Shown in pieces: positions 42,793-51,342 of a DNA stretch of 55,469 nt. How positions within the stretch are numbered: the stretch's first letter is position 1; each line of letters begins with the position of its first letter. The position numbers and the translations under genes are program-made. This DNA is from Bryobacterales bacterium (GTDB lineage Bacteria; Acidobacteriota; Terriglobia; Bryobacterales; Bryobacteraceae), in assembly GCA_016789785.1 (NCBI GenBank), contig JAEUQE010000024.1, positions 1 to 55,469 on the forward strand, given 5' to 3'. The notes under the pieces are model-generated. The model searched no databases. It was not told where the DNA came from and saw only the letters and a list, made by a program, of their open reading frames with translations.

Positions 42793-45700
42793 ATGCTTCT
42801 CACGAAGATCTGTCTCGCTTTGTCTTTACTGTCCGCCACGCTGTTCGGGCAGGCAGGAACCGGAGATATCAATGGCACGGTTACGGATGCGTCCGGCGCC
42901 CTTGTCTCCGGTGCGACTGTCACAATCGCGAACCCCGCCACCGGGTTTTCGCGCGTTCTGAAAACGAACGAACAGGGCCTCTATTCAGCGCCCGCGCTGA
43001 TTCCAGGCGCCTACAATGTCAAGGTGGAAATGCAGGGTTTTCAGGCCCAGACCCGCTCGAATGTGATCCTTCAAGTGGGCCAGGTGTCCGCCATCGACTT
43101 CGCCCTCGCGGTGGGCAATGTCGCCGAGGTGATCGAAGTTACCGGCGGCGCTCCGGTGCTCGAAACGGAAACCACGTCGGTGGGCACCGTGATCGAAAAC
43201 AAGCGCATCGTCGAGTTGCCCCTCAACGGGCGCAACTATCTGCAACTTGCTTCACTGATTCCCGGCGCTACCACCAATGGGCCGGCATCCTCGCAAGGCC
43301 AGCAACGCATGGGCGGCGCGCGCAATTCGTTCGCGCTCAACGTCGCCGGCCAGCGCGTCCACTTCAATCACTACGCGCTCGACGGCATGGAGAACACTGA
43401 TCCCAACTTCAACACTTATCTCTTCCTGCCATCCATCGATGCGCTGCAGGAGTTCAAGGTGGAGTCCGGGCTCTTCTCCGCCGAGTATGGCCGCGCGATC
43501 GCCCAGGTGAACGTCACCACGAAGTCCGGCTCGAATCAGTTCCACGGCGTTGCGTTCGCCTTCGTGCGCAACTCCTTCTTCGATGCCCGCGACTTCTTTG
43601 CGCGTCCCACGGATCCGACACCGCCGTTCAAGCGGAATCAATTCGGCGGCACGTTCTCAGGCCCCGTGCTGGTACCGAAACTCTACAACGGCAAGAACCG
43701 CCTGTTCTTCATGTTCAACTACGAAGGACTTCGGGAACGCCGTTCGTTGACGCGCGTGAGCACGTTGCCCGATACACGCTTCCGTTCCGGCAACTTCGGC
43801 TTCCTCAACCGTCCGATTCGCGACCCCAACAATCCGGGGCAGGTGTTTCCAAATGGGATCATCCCGGAGAGCCAGATTCATCCGATCTCGCGCCGTGTGT
43901 TGAATGACTTCTTCCCCTTGCCCAATCAGGGAGGCACGGGAGCGCTCGGCATCACCAACAACTATCTGAACAACGAAAGCCGCAGTACCGACGGCAATCA
44001 ATGGACCCTGCGCAACGACCTCAGCGTGAATCAGAATCACAACTTCTTTTTCCGCTTCTCGCAAACCAAGGAGCCGCAGTACATCCCCTCGGTGATCGCC
44101 GATCAGGGCAACAATGTGGAGATTCTCGGCCAGCAAGGCGTCATTGGACACACCGCCGTGCTTGGTCCCAGCAAAGTGAACGAATTCAAGTTCGGCATGA
44201 ACTACTTCAACTCGGCCAACATTCAGCAGCGCGCCTTCCAGCGCAACGTGGTTGGCGAGTTGGGACTGCAGGGCATCTCCCAGGATCCGCTGTTCTGGGG
44301 CATTCCGGTGTTTCAGATCACAGGCTTCGCCAACAGCGGCGAATGCAACGATTGTCCGTTCGTCAATTGGAACACCACGTTCCAGTTCTCGGATAACTTC
44401 TCCTGGACCGTGGGCAAGCATTCGTTCAAGTTCGGCGGCGAATACCGGCGCCTGCGCTACAACCAGATCGGCGCGGTGGTTCCGCGAGGCCGCTTCACGT
44501 GGAATGGCCAGTACACGGGCGAGCCGATGGCCGACATGCTGCTCGGGCTGATGTCGGGCACGGAAGGCCAGGTGGGTGCGCCGATCGCCAGCTTCCGCCA
44601 GAACTACATGGCGCTGTATCTACAGGACACCTGGAAGATCACGCGCAAGCTGACCATGAACTGGGGACTTCGCTGGGAGTACGAATCACCGTTCATGGAT
44701 AAGCATGACGCGATCGTCAACGTCGACTTCGCATGGGACAACTCTCGCGAGCCCGTCTTCGTGCGCGCCGGCACGGGCGACATCAATCAGGGCAATCCGC
44801 AGTTCCCCGCCCCTCCGGGATGGCAGTTGGTGCGCGATGGGCGTTTCGGCCGCGGCGCGGGTGTGCCGGACCGCAATGATTTCGGGCCTCGCATGGGTCT
44901 TGCGTATCAGCTCAACCAGAAGACGGTGCTGCGCGCAGGCGTGGGCGTCTACTTCGTGCGCGACATCGGCAACGCGGTGTTCGACATCGTGCGCAACATC
45001 CCGTTCACTATCCGGCAGGCGGAAACGGCCGACACGACGAGGCCCAATCTGTTCTGGAACCGTTTGTTCACGGCCGTGGGCGCGCCTTCGTTCCTGCTGA
45101 TCAATCAGTATGGCGAGCGCACCTCGTACGTGAATCAGTGGCAGGCATCGGTACAGCGTGAGTTGACCAAGGACATGTCGCTCGAGGTTACCTACATGGG
45201 TTCGACGGGCGTGAAGCTTCGGCGGCTGACGTCCTACAACAACCCCGAGCCGCGTCCCGGCAATCCGAATCTGAACCGGCCGTTTCCGAAATTCAATGGG
45301 TCGTTCCAGAACATGAACGCGCCGTCGAATTCGGTGTATCACGCACTGCAGATGCGGTTGCAGCATCGTTTCTCGAACGGCTTCACGCTGCTGGGCTCTT
45401 ACGCCTACAGCAAGTCGATCGACAACGGGTCGGGCGTGCGCACCACTGATGGCGATCCGCTCACGCCATCGGACAACTACAATCTGCGGGCCGAGCGCGG
45501 GCTTTCGGCATTCGATTTCCGCCAGCGCTTCACCGCGTCGTTCCTGTATGAACTGCCGTTTGGGCGGGGACGCAAGATCGGCATCGACAACCGCGCGGCG
45601 AACTTCCTCTTCGGTGGATGGCAGATCGGCGGTATTCTTACGTTCCAGGATGGCTTCCCGAACACGGTGTATTGCGGTCCGGGCAACATCCAGAACGGTG

Positions 45701-46092
45701 GCGGATACTGCAAGCCGGACGTGGTACCGGGCACGAATCCGAACCTGGAAGACAGCCAGAAGACCATCAATCGGTTCTTCAATCCCGATGCGTATGTGGA
45801 CCGTCTGGGTGTGGCGCCGGGCGCGGCACAGCCGGTGTTCCGCTACGGTACGTCGGGGCGCAACACGGTGATCGGACCGGGGATTGCGAGCTTCGACGCG
45901 TCGATCAACAAGTTCTTCCGGTTCCTTTCGGACATGCACACGGTGGAACTGCGCGGCGAGTTCTTCAATGCGCCGAACCGTCCGAACTTCGCACAACCCG
46001 GCACGACGCTGCGCACACCGACGTATGGTGTGATCAGCGGCACGCGTGTGGATAACCGTCAGATCCAGGTGGCTTTGAAGTACAACTTCTGA
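42793..46092 (+). CDS. Oar-like TonB-dependent receptor with carboxypeptidase-regulatory domain
   Basis: 1099 residues. The signal peptide ends at LSATLFGQ. The CarboxypepD_reg domain follows (GDINGTVTDASGALVSGATV, about 23-105), then the plug with RIVELPLNGRNYLQLASLIP and FKVESGLFSAEYGRAIAQVN, and a long barrel ending LKYNF. An insertion with two cysteines (GECNDCPF) lies near residue 520. Ligand unknown. The start ATG at 42793 has only a weak GGTGA upstream. It ends 12 bases before a strong hairpin. Confidence 0.9.
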   Translation: MLLTKICLALSLLSATLFGQAGTGDINGTVTDASGALVSGATVTIANPATGFSRVLKTNEQGLYSAPALIPGAYNVKVEMQGFQAQTRSNVILQVGQVSAIDFALAVGNVAEVIEVTGGAPVLETETTSVGTVIENKRIVELPLNGRNYLQLASLIPGATTNGPASSQGQQRMGGARNSFALNVAGQRVHFNHYALDGMENTDPNFNTYLFLPSIDALQEFKVESGLFSAEYGRAIAQVNVTTKSGSNQFHGVAFAFVRNSFFDARDFFARPTDPTPPFKRNQFGGTFSGPVLVPKLYNGKNRLFFMFNYEGLRERRSLTRVSTLPDTRFRSGNFGFLNRPIRDPNNPGQVFPNGIIPESQIHPISRRVLNDFFPLPNQGGTGALGITNNYLNNESRSTDGNQWTLRNDLSVNQNHNFFFRFSQTKEPQYIPSVIADQGNNVEILGQQGVIGHTAVLGPSKVNEFKFGMNYFNSANIQQRAFQRNVVGELGLQGISQDPLFWGIPVFQITGFANSGECNDCPFVNWNTTFQFSDNFSWTVGKHSFKFGGEYRRLRYNQIGAVVPRGRFTWNGQYTGEPMADMLLGLMSGTEGQVGAPIASFRQNYMALYLQDTWKITRKLTMNWGLRWEYESPFMDKHDAIVNVDFAWDNSREPVFVRAGTGDINQGNPQFPAPPGWQLVRDGRFGRGAGVPDRNDFGPRMGLAYQLNQKTVLRAGVGVYFVRDIGNAVFDIVRNIPFTIRQAETADTTRPNLFWNRLFTAVGAPSFLLINQYGERTSYVNQWQASVQRELTKDMSLEVTYMGSTGVKLRRLTSYNNPEPRPGNPNLNRPFPKFNGSFQNMNAPSNSVYHALQMRLQHRFSNGFTLLGSYAYSKSIDNGSGVRTTDGDPLTPSDNYNLRAERGLSAFDFRQRFTASFLYELPFGRGRKIGIDNRAANFLFGGWQIGGILTFQDGFPNTVYCGPGNIQNGGGYCKPDVVPGTNPNLEDSQKTINRFFNPDAYVDRLGVAPGAAQPVFRYGTSGRNTVIGPGIASFDASINKFFRFLSDMHTVELRGEFFNAPNRPNFAQPGTTLRTPTYGVISGTRVDNRQIQVALKYNF

Positions 46093-46104
46093 GCCCGCCA
46101 TCAA

Positions 46105-46136
46105 CCCGGGGAACGTTCAATTGAATGTTCCCCGGG
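46105..46136. terminator. Perfect-armed hairpin after the Oar-like receptor
   Basis: CCCGGGGAAC and GTTCCCCGGG form a 10-bp stem; after one mismatch TTCAA/TTGAA continues it. There is no T-run. It stands between two convergent genes. Confidence 0.7.
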
Positions 46137-46155
46137 CCAGCTCATCGGATCCTCT

Positions 46156-46183
46156 CCAGGGAACGTCAAATGGATGTTCCTGG
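46156..46183. terminator. Second, related hairpin before the PEP-CTERM gene's 3' end
   Basis: CCAGGGAAC and GTTCCTGG pair with one bulged G around GTCAAATGGAT. It resembles the hairpin 20 bases away (both contain GGGAACGT) and ends 2 bases before the PEP-CTERM stop, so it serves the minus strand. Confidence 0.6.
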
Positions 46184-46185
46184 AA

Positions 46186-46911
46186 TCAAGGACGTGCTCC
46201 TGCTTCGCCGGAGGCGCGCGCCGCGCGGTTCGCGCTCAGAAATCTGGCCATTCCCACAAGCAACAAGCCCGCCGCCGCCAGACCGGCAGTGCCCGGCTCC
46301 GGGATGTCGGAGACTGGGCCCGCCGAAACGTTGAGGCGGAAGAAACCAACACCGTCGGGCCGGTTGTCGGGCGCGAACTGCCCGGCTTCATTGATGACGT
46401 CCCGCGCACCATTGTTGCTGTATTCCACGAACCAGAACTGAGTCAGTGTAATCGTGTTCGTGCCGTCGAAGAAGCTCAACGTTCCTGCGGCAGACTGCAA
46501 ACCCAGGAAAGTATAGGTGGAACTGGTGGAAGGATTGGCCTGGAAAGGCTGGAAGGGGCCGGACGGGGATGAGGACGCCGGGGCAAACACAGAGATCTCC
46601 GGCGTGCCATCGAGAGCAGTCAAAAACAGGTTCACCGCCCAGTGCGCACCCTGGCGTTCACCGTTCATCCAGACATAGAAGTCGTTATCGCCGGGTAAGA
46701 GGTTGACACCAAACGTGAACGGTTGGGTGTCGGTTGGCCCCGCCAACGCGGCGCAACATCCGGTCGGAATCGCGGTGAAATGCTCCACGATACCGGACCC
46801 GTTGGAATTCGTGTTGTTGATCGTCACCGCCAGCAAAGTGGCCGGAAGCGCAGGCTGCGAGATCAGCAGCGCGGAAAAAAGGGTGATTCCCAGGATCTTC
46901 TTTTTTTCGAT
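46186..46911 (-). CDS. PEP-CTERM exosortase-target protein with ATC as apparent start
   Basis: About 241 residues. The C-terminus has a PEP-CTERM sorting signal: IPEPGTAGLAAAGLLLVGMA followed by an Arg-rich tail, cut and anchored by exosortase. The body is beta-rich with no known catalytic domain. The full signal peptide (EKKKILGITLFSALLISQPA) is in frame upstream of the first TTG, so the protein must begin near 46911. The codon there is ATC, with AAAGGA 5 bases upstream; no ATG, GTG or TTG precedes it in frame. It uses either a rare start or a mutated ATG. No exosortase gene is in the window. Confidence 0.8.
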   Translation of the reverse strand: MEKKKILGITLFSALLISQPALPATLLAVTINNTNSNGSGIVEHFTAIPTGCCAALAGPTDTQPFTFGVNLLPGDNDFYVWMNGERQGAHWAVNLFLTALDGTPEISVFAPASSSPSGPFQPFQANPSTSSTYTFLGLQSAAGTLSFFDGTNTITLTQFWFVEYSNNGARDVINEAGQFAPDNRPDGVGFFRLNVSAGPVSDIPEPGTAGLAAAGLLLVGMARFLSANRAARASGEAGARP

Positions 46912-46916
46912 AGCTG

Positions 46917-46922
46917 TCCTTT
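46917..46922 (-). promoter_or_regulatory. Shine-Dalgarno that places the PEP-CTERM start on ATC
   Basis: AAAGGA on the minus strand, 5 bases before ATC at 46911, exactly ahead of the lysine-rich start of the signal peptide. This decides the start position although the codon is non-standard. Confidence 0.6.
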
Positions 46923-47015
46923 CAACAGCAATCGCGAAGCAACCTGGAAAAAAGTGACACCGGGGACGGCAGTCGCAATTCTCAGAAAACCGCAGCGGTA
47001 CAGGCGGACGGCGGC

Positions 47016-47993
47016 TCAGTTAGAAAGTCCGTTCCGATTCGCACCGGCGAGCACCGACTCCAGCAGCGACCTTCGATCCCGGTACACTCCTGCCCACACC
47101 CGCTCCTCCGCCATTCTCGACAGGCGGCGCAAGGTGCGGCCCCAAGTGGACGGCGCCAACCAGTAGCGTGCGTCACTGCGCGCCGACTCCCCGCTCAGAA
47201 TGCGTTCGCAGTTCCCAGGGATACCCACGAACGCAGCCGCAATCCCGGAACCTCTCTCGAAGCGGGCGATGAGATTCCCACCGTCGCCCGAAGTGAACAC
47301 GTCCGTTGCCCGCAGTCCCGCCGCTTCGCCCGCCCCGGCCAGGGTTGCGGCGTTGAAGTGGTACAAATGCGCCCGGTGAAATCGATGCAGCGAACGGCCA
47401 CGCGAGAACTCGAGATTCGGCACCTCCACAACCACGCACCCTCCCGGCCGCAGCCAATCCCGAAACTGCGAGAGCGCCTCCACGGGATGAGGCAGATGCT
47501 CGAGCACATGAAACAGCGTCACCATGTCGAACGCTGCCGGCGACAAGTGGCCGATCGCCTCCCATGGCCCTTCCGTCACCCGAATGCCCAACTCCCTCCT
47601 GGCATAGTGTGCGTACCGGACGTCTTCCTCATGGCCGCACGCCTCAACTCCCTGCCTGCCGAGAACAAAGACAAGCTCTCCTCCGCCGCATCCGACATCC
47701 AGGAGTGCTTTCCCAGGTTGAATCCAACTCTCCAGCATGCGAGCCCGCTCCACAGCAATCCGGCCTGCTCGAAGCACATGGTGCGGCTTAGGCTCGAACA
47801 CGCCCTTGTACTCCATCCGGTAGGACTCCTGGTAGAACCTGCCCACCGCCTCCGGCTCCGGCAAAGGGTCCACGCGACCCAATCCGCAGCCCGAACAAAG
47901 AACTGTAGACAGGGGTGAGCCATCCCGGCTCCGGTGTCCGAGTAAGTGAGATGCCCGGCTGGTACACAGCGGGCATGGCGTTTTTGATTCGAT
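47016..47993 (-). CDS. Class I SAM methyltransferase with N-terminal zinc ribbon
   Basis: The core (from about 47882) has YQESYRMEYKG, the SAM loop ALLDVGCGGGELVFVLG, FDMVTLFHVLEHLPHP and LRPGGCVVVEVPN, a methyltransf_23-like enzyme. Upstream in the same open frame lies CPLC, 30 residues, then CSGCGLGRVDPLP, the zinc ribbon that begins such proteins. The first TTG (47882) falls after the zinc ribbon, so the real start is upstream. Between the stop at 48018 and CPLC there are only CTG codons and an ATC (47993). With ATC the protein has 325 residues, normal for the family. Relatives modify sugars or lipids in envelope pathways; the substrate is unknown. Confidence 0.7.
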   Translation of the reverse strand: MESKTPCPLCTSRASHLLGHRSRDGSPLSTVLCSGCGLGRVDPLPEPEAVGRFYQESYRMEYKGVFEPKPHHVLRAGRIAVERARMLESWIQPGKALLDVGCGGGELVFVLGRQGVEACGHEEDVRYAHYARRELGIRVTEGPWEAIGHLSPAAFDMVTLFHVLEHLPHPVEALSQFRDWLRPGGCVVVEVPNLEFSRGRSLHRFHRAHLYHFNAATLAGAGEAAGLRATDVFTSGDGGNLIARFERGSGIAAAFVGIPGNCERILSGESARSDARYWLAPSTWGRTLRRLSRMAEERVWAGVYRDRRSLLESVLAGANRNGLSN

Positions 47994-48099
47994 TGTCCGC
48001 AGAGGAACCAGCCCCCGTTACGAATAGGATTCCCTGGCCGATCAGCCCCCTCCGCCGCGGCCACCGCTTCTATTCTCGATCCTAACCCACCCGTCCATC

Positions 48100-48121
48100 A
48101 ACTGGCGCAAATGAGCCAGTT
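48100..48121. terminator. Weak hairpin after the dehydratase-like gene
   Basis: AACTGGC and GCCAGTT form a 7-bp stem with an 8-base loop, 17 bases past the minus-strand stop. The T-run is on the plus strand only, so the role is doubtful. Confidence 0.35.
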
Positions 48122-48137
48122 TTCCCATGCATCCAAA

Positions 48138-49427
48138 CTACTGGAAATACACCGAGCCGTCCTTGCGGAAGTTGGTGCCTCGCCGCCACGGCTTCGGCGG
48201 CATGTGCTTGAACGCCTCCTCGTTCAACTCCACACCCCAGCCCGGCTTGTTCGGAATGTCGAGATAGCCGTCCTTCTTCACCATCAACGGCTCTTTCAAG
48301 ACGTCCGTCCAGGGGCTGGTGTCCGGCGCATGATACTCCAGAATGTGGAAATTCGGCGTCGACGCGGCGAAATGCACATTCACCGCCGCCGCCAGCGGAC
48401 TCATCGGGTTGTGCGGGGCGACACGAATGAACTGCGCCTCCGCCATCGCGGCGATTTTCTTCATCGTCAGCACGCCGCCGCAGCAGCAGATATCCGGCTG
48501 CACAAAATCCACCACCTGCGCATCGATCATGGGGCGGAATTCATGAATCATGTAATTCGATTCGCCGCTGGCCAGCGGAATACTTACGTGCTCCGATAAC
48601 TTCTTCATCGTCGCGAAGTTTTCCGGACGGATGGGCTCCTCCAGCCACATCACGTTGTAAGGCTCAATGGCGTGCGCGAGCCGCATCGCCCGCTCCACCT
48701 CGATAAACTTCGTGTGAATGTCGACCCCGATATCGACATCGGGCCCCAGCGCCTCCCGTACCGCCTTGACGCGCTCCGCACTGAGCCGCAATGCCTGATT
48801 CTGAGGCATATCGCCTGGCGCCATGATCCCCATTTTGACGGCCGTATAGCCGTACTTCTCCACCATCTTGCGCGCGCTCTCCCCAGCCTCCTGCGCCGAT
48901 CCTCCGCCAATGCTCTGATAGGTCCGAATCCGGTTCCGTACGCGCCCGCCAAGCAGCGCCCAAACCGGAACGCCCGCCGACTTACCCGCAATGTCCCACA
49001 GGGCGTGCTCAATTCCACTAATCGCCGAGTTAATGATCAACCCTCCCGGAAAGCGGGTAGTGTTATACATCAAATCGAACAGATACTGAACGTTTCTTGG
49101 ATCCTGGCCCACCAGCCATAACTTGTAGTCCTCGATCACTTTCACAGTGGCTTCATCGGGCCCGGCGGAGTAAGCCTCGCCGATGCCATACACGCCCTGA
49201 TCGGTGAGGATTTTCACATACACCCAGTTACGCCCGCCGGCGCCGACCAGGAAGGTCTTGATATCGGTGATCTTCATCGGGCCCGAATTGCCGATGCGGC
49301 CACCATCGAGCGGCTGCAATCCTTCCGCGCGCCCCGCAGTCGAGGTCCGGCGGCTCGTTTGCGCCGCCAATGCCACAGGCAAGCCGGCAGCCAGCCCCGC
49401 CCGCCGCAGAAACTCTCGTCGCTTCAT
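48138..49427 (-). CDS. Tat-exported enolase-superfamily (sugar-acid dehydratase-like) protein
   Basis: 429 residues of the mandelate-racemase/galactonate-dehydratase group. The N-terminal capping domain holds ITDIKTFLVGAGGRNWVYVK. The barrel shows AVKMGIMAP, VDIHTKF (first metal aspartate with a histidine), MWLEEPIRPEN and ASGESNYM (further metal acids), and RVAPHNPMSP with the C-terminal catalytic histidine. Relatives dehydrate galactonate, gluconate or similar acids. Remarkably it begins with a twin-arginine signal (MKRREFLRRAGLAAGLPVAL), while such enzymes are normally cytoplasmic. GGAGAG precedes the ATG. It is third in a row after the lyase-like gene (105-base gap). Confidence 0.85.
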   Translation of the reverse strand: MKRREFLRRAGLAAGLPVALAAQTSRRTSTAGRAEGLQPLDGGRIGNSGPMKITDIKTFLVGAGGRNWVYVKILTDQGVYGIGEAYSAGPDEATVKVIEDYKLWLVGQDPRNVQYLFDLMYNTTRFPGGLIINSAISGIEHALWDIAGKSAGVPVWALLGGRVRNRIRTYQSIGGGSAQEAGESARKMVEKYGYTAVKMGIMAPGDMPQNQALRLSAERVKAVREALGPDVDIGVDIHTKFIEVERAMRLAHAIEPYNVMWLEEPIRPENFATMKKLSEHVSIPLASGESNYMIHEFRPMIDAQVVDFVQPDICCCGGVLTMKKIAAMAEAQFIRVAPHNPMSPLAAAVNVHFAASTPNFHILEYHAPDTSPWTDVLKEPLMVKKDGYLDIPNKPGWGVELNEEAFKHMPPKPWRRGTNFRKDGSVYFQ

Positions 49428-49532
49428 CCGGTGTCTCTCCTCGTTCGTCTTCGCCTTGATGGACCCGGCCATCGTACAGTGGTCCGCGCATCCGCGCAAC
49501 TGCCTTCCGGCGCACACAGACTCGTGTCACTC

Positions 49533-51338
49533 TCAGACTCGCGGCGCGATCCGGTAGGAGGCAGGACCGTTCCCGCGCAGGCTCACCACGCGCACCCGTT
49601 TTCCGTTCACCACCGGTTCGCCGGCAAATGCGTGGGTCACTTGCATCCCTTCGCCGTTTACGCTGCAAGGTTCGTCGCTTTCGCTGGTCGCCAGCAAGGG
49701 AACGTTTTCGGTCCAAGTGCCGGGGAGATTCACCTCCACGACGATGGAACGCTCCTCGAACCGCACCCGTTTCGACCCGCCTCCGGGTATTGAGAACTCG
49801 ATCTCGAAGGGACCGCTGCCCGGCACGTCGCGCACTCCGGGCGTAGGATTGTGCTCCGTCCGGCCGATGCGGTAACGCGCGCCCTCAATGCCGCCCGGCT
49901 CCACTCCACCCAAGCCCCAGGCGGTCGCCGCGCCGGAAGATTGCGACTGTAGCACCGCCTTGCCGGTCTCGGTCCACACGAGCCCCAATCCCAGCCGCTG
50001 CTGTGCGCGGATCTGTTTGCCGGAGGCGAACGCCGCCACGTAACGGGGCGTGCGGATGAAGTGGAACACCGCCGGATGCCGCGAGTCCATGCGCTCATGT
50101 ATGTACGCCGCACGCCGTGCGCCGGGCATCTTCCGCGCCTGCTCGACCTCTGCTGCCGAAGGATGCCACTCGAACTGGTCGAGGTGCAGGAACAGGTACG
50201 GCGAGAAGGCCCAGAATTGGCCTACCGCCAGTGGGGGTACGTTTGGCCACTCGCGCTCCAGCTCCGACCGTAACTCCCGCGCGTCGCGTGCGAGTTCGTC
50301 CCGCGATCGCGCGAAGGCACGAGACAACCGGCTACGCTCGCCCACCGGTGTGTCCACCGTGTCCATGACGGCGTGGCTCTGCCGCGTTTCGATGGCCCGG
50401 TTCAGCGCCCAGACGCGATCCGTCTCCGGCCAAGCGTTGTACGCCAGCCAGTCCATGAACAACTCCTCCTGTTTGACGAAGATCTCCGCCTCGGGCCGAT
50501 TGCGGAAGTAGTGCCACGCCATGTGGACGTTCTCGTGATGTGTGCCCAGGTTGTAGCCAAAGTCAGGGCCATCGGCCTCATAGAAGTATCCGCACGGGCT
50601 CTGAAAAGCTGTCGAGCTTTCTTCGATCTTGCGTACCAGCTTCCTGTAAAGCGCCGGTTCGGGGTGAGCCTCGAAGAACGCCGGGGCGCCGGCGAATACG
50701 TTCGTGTACTGATTACTGTAGGCGAGGCCGTGTTTCCAAAAGGCGTCGTCGTCGAGCACGATGGTGATCGCCTTGCGGCACGCCGCCACAGCCCGTTCGT
50801 GAACCGCGCGGCCGATCGGCGGACCAGACTTCAGCAGCCGCAGCGCCTCGCCGAGGAACTTGGTGGCGAATGCGGTCGCTGCCAGATTCCACCGCTTGAC
50901 GCCGTACTCACTGAAGCGCCCGTCGGGATCCTGGATCGAGCACCAGAATTCGAGCGCCGCCTCGAGCCGCGCCCGCAGCGCCGGGTTCCCGCGCCACGGA
51001 TTCCACGGCCGCCGCGCACAGTAGAACCACGCCAGCGACAGGATGTTCTCCATGATGCGGGCGTTGTAGGGACGGTTGTCCTTCTGGTTGCGCCAGACCG
51101 AAATGTCGATGAAGCCCCGGTCGGGCGCGTTCGCGCGAACGCTGTTCGCCACCCGGGCGAAATGCGGCAGGACGCGCGCGACGGGTAGCTCGGCATCCCG
51201 GACATCCGCGATGCGTACCTTCGACGGATCCAGCGCCGGGACGTCGACGGAGCCGGTCTGGGCCGGCAACAACGGCGCGGGCATGGCCCAAAAGAACGTC
51301 CGTCGTGAGAGGTTGCGGTTCAACAGGCGGCGCTTCAT
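49533..51338 (-). CDS. Exported (alpha/alpha)-barrel lyase/hydrolase-like protein
   Basis: 601 residues. The N-terminus (LNRNLSRRTFFWAMPAPLLP) is a Tat-type signal. Residues ~90-400 are rich in paired helices and aromatic residues typical of (alpha/alpha) toroids (ENILSLAWFYCARRPWNPWR, FGYNLGTHHENVHMAWHYFR with a His-Glu-Asn cluster). The C-terminal ~180 residues are beta-rich. This layout is shared by polysaccharide lyases and related glycoside hydrolases, but I cannot assign a family. It starts 4 bases after the receptor stop, so the two are co-transcribed, which supports a role in degrading what the receptor binds. Confidence 0.65.
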   Translation of the reverse strand: MKRRLLNRNLSRRTFFWAMPAPLLPAQTGSVDVPALDPSKVRIADVRDAELPVARVLPHFARVANSVRANAPDRGFIDISVWRNQKDNRPYNARIMENILSLAWFYCARRPWNPWRGNPALRARLEAALEFWCSIQDPDGRFSEYGVKRWNLAATAFATKFLGEALRLLKSGPPIGRAVHERAVAACRKAITIVLDDDAFWKHGLAYSNQYTNVFAGAPAFFEAHPEPALYRKLVRKIEESSTAFQSPCGYFYEADGPDFGYNLGTHHENVHMAWHYFRNRPEAEIFVKQEELFMDWLAYNAWPETDRVWALNRAIETRQSHAVMDTVDTPVGERSRLSRAFARSRDELARDARELRSELEREWPNVPPLAVGQFWAFSPYLFLHLDQFEWHPSAAEVEQARKMPGARRAAYIHERMDSRHPAVFHFIRTPRYVAAFASGKQIRAQQRLGLGLVWTETGKAVLQSQSSGAATAWGLGGVEPGGIEGARYRIGRTEHNPTPGVRDVPGSGPFEIEFSIPGGGSKRVRFEERSIVVEVNLPGTWTENVPLLATSESDEPCSVNGEGMQVTHAFAGEPVVNGKRVRVVSLRGNGPASYRIAPRV

Positions 51339-51342
51339 CGTG

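Noticed and set aside
48100..48121. A hairpin with TTTT considered as a plus-strand terminator
   Set aside because: No plus-strand gene precedes it; kept only as a weak minus-strand hairpin.
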